Source: Pyxidicoccus trucidator (GTDB taxonomy: Bacteria; Myxococcota; Myxococcia; Myxococcales; Myxococcaceae). Taken from it: a stretch of 64,000 bases of DNA. The stretch is from positions 62,001-126,000 of the forward strand of contig NZ_JAAIXZ010000013.1 in NCBI RefSeq assembly GCF_010894435.1, written 5' to 3'. Position numbers and translations under genes: made by a program. Shown piece by piece: positions 63,261 through 64,000 of the stretch (position 1 is the stretch's first letter; each line of letters opens with the position of its first letter). The notes beneath the pieces were generated by a model that did no database searches, was not told the DNA's origin, and worked only from the letters and a program-made list of their open reading frames with translations.

Positions 63261-64000
63261 TCAGTAGCCTTCGCCTTCGCCGCCGCTGTCGCCGCTGGTC
63301 TGAAGCTCCTTGAGGGCCTCCGCCAGGTTGGTGGGCCAGTCCGGGTGCTTGGGCTTGGGGTCCTGCGCGGGCACGTACACCTCGGCCTGTCCGTCGCCGA
63401 GCACGTTCACCCAGGCCAGCACGCGGGTGGTGCCCGGGGTGGCCAGCGGAATGCGCACCATGCGGCGGATTTCGTTCGGCGTGCCCTCGAAGAGCGCGAG
63501 GTTGAGGGTGGCCACGGTGTGGGCCTTGTCGCCGCTGGGCCAGTAGTTGGTGGCCACCAGGTACACGCCCTTGGGCGGCGCGCGGTGGATGTAGAGGTAC
63601 GGGCCGTAGGCGGGCTGGTCGAAGTCACCGCCCTGCTCGTTGAGGAAGAAGGTGCCGCCGGAGGGGCTCTCGGTGTCGGCCCAGTACACGTGGGCCATCT
63701 CCCCCACCTGGAGCTGGTCACCGGCCTCGCTGGAGTCGGTGGGCTCGTAGATGTGCAGGTCGGTGTAGACGCCGTCGGTGTCGCTGGTGAGGACGACCTT
63801 GAAGGGGACGGGCGGAATCTGCGCGTAGCTCGTCGCCTGGGTGCGCGCGGTGCCGGCCTGGTTGGTGGCCATCACCGTGACGATGTTCTTCCCGCTGGCG
63901 GCGGGGAACTTGCGGCTGAAGCGACCGCCGTAGGTGCGCATGAGGTAGCGGTCGCCGTTGATGGAGACCACCACCGGGTCGATGGTGGTGTCGCTGATGG
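63261..64000 (-). CDS. yfaP: DUF2135 protein (YfaP-like), N-terminus cut by window edge
   Basis: 246 codons of the C-terminal part are visible. The sequence has a strand-rich start (PVVVSINGDRYLMRTYGGRFSRKFPAASGKNIVTVMATNQAG), then VPFKVVLTSDTDGVYTDLHIYEPTD, HVYWADTESPSGGTFFLNEQGGDFDQPAYGPYLYIHRAPPKGVYLVATNYWPSG. This is the DUF2135/YfaP pattern of periplasmic proteins with an Ig/VWA-like fold that travel with YfaS macroglobulins. First visible gene of the operon; the start lies beyond position 64000. Confidence 0.85.
   Translation of the reverse strand, partial: ISDTTIDPVVVSINGDRYLMRTYGGRFSRKFPAASGKNIVTVMATNQAGTARTQATSYAQIPPVPFKVVLTSDTDGVYTDLHIYEPTDSSEAGDQLQVGEMAHVYWADTESPSGGTFFLNEQGGDFDQPAYGPYLYIHRAPPKGVYLVATNYWPSGDKAHTVATLNLALFEGTPNEIRRMVRIPLATPGTTRVLAWVNVLGDGQAEVYVPAQDPKPKHPDWPTNLAEALKELQTSGDSGGEGEGY

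Overview
The window is typical of a myxobacterial chromosome (Myxococcus/Pyxidicoccus/Corallococcus type). GC is very high, with strong GC bias at third codon positions that generates many long antisense shadow frames. It is rich in lipoproteins, one-component and kinase regulators, and myxobacteria-specific families. No rRNA, tRNA, CRISPR array, insertion sequence or prophage was recognised. 48 intact genes, 2 genes cut by the window edges and 3 pseudogenes are supported. All family assignments rest on motifs read by eye, because no database search was possible.

Layout. 1-14.9 kb is mostly housekeeping and accessory metabolism: an ABC-F ATPase (cut by the left edge), a B3/B4-domain protein overlapping a phosphotransferase, DinB and SGNH hydrolase genes, a 990-aa kelch lipoprotein, a dihydroxyacetone kinase, a double cNMP-binding protein, a CBS protein, and an HxlR regulator divergent from a nitronate monooxygenase with a palindromic operator between them. 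15-17.8 kb is a lipoprotein with seven CARDB-like repeats. 18-21.9 kb is an accessory island: an unrecognised 576-aa protein, then a SitA6-type lipoprotein toxin with an HNH/AHH-like nuclease end, its SitI6-type double-CxxCG immunity gene, and a truncated, frameshifted Ser/Thr kinase relic. 21.9-34 kb has gluconokinase, a SWIM-ATP-dependent ligase fusion, a kinase-PilZ fusion, a Cys-rich lipoprotein, a ceramidase-family protein with Thr at the usual nucleophile position, a PAS-GAF-PAS histidine kinase, an acyltransferase and a histone-deacetylase-family protein with a long C-terminal extension.

34.1-35.3 kb holds two decayed genes that belong together, a family I.1 lipase whose catalytic Ser is now Asn and a frameshifted lipase foldase, with a perfect 23-bp-arm palindrome between them. 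35.4-53.3 kb has a PAP2 phosphatase, two ExbD proteins, an aldehyde dehydrogenase, a sigma54 activator with an N-terminal HTH and no C-terminal Fis domain, heme A synthase, an osmoprotectant ABC transporter with fused binding protein and permease, an O-methyltransferase, and an ArsR-methyltransferase regulator next to S-adenosylhomocysteine hydrolase (a SahR-like pair with an upstream palindrome).

54-64 kb is a tight minus-strand operon matching the E. coli yfa set: DUF2135 (YfaP, cut by the right edge), DUF1175 (YfaT), DUF2138 (YfaA), alpha-2-macroglobulin (YfaS) and DUF2300 (YfaQ). Two partners carry cell-wall-enzyme-like motifs. YfaT has an NlpC/P60-like Cys/His pair. YfaQ combines HExxH, SxxK/SxN/KTG transpeptidase motifs and a SpoIID-like GRGxGHG tail. 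This suggests, by inference only, a periplasmic peptidoglycan-protection system built around the macroglobulin.
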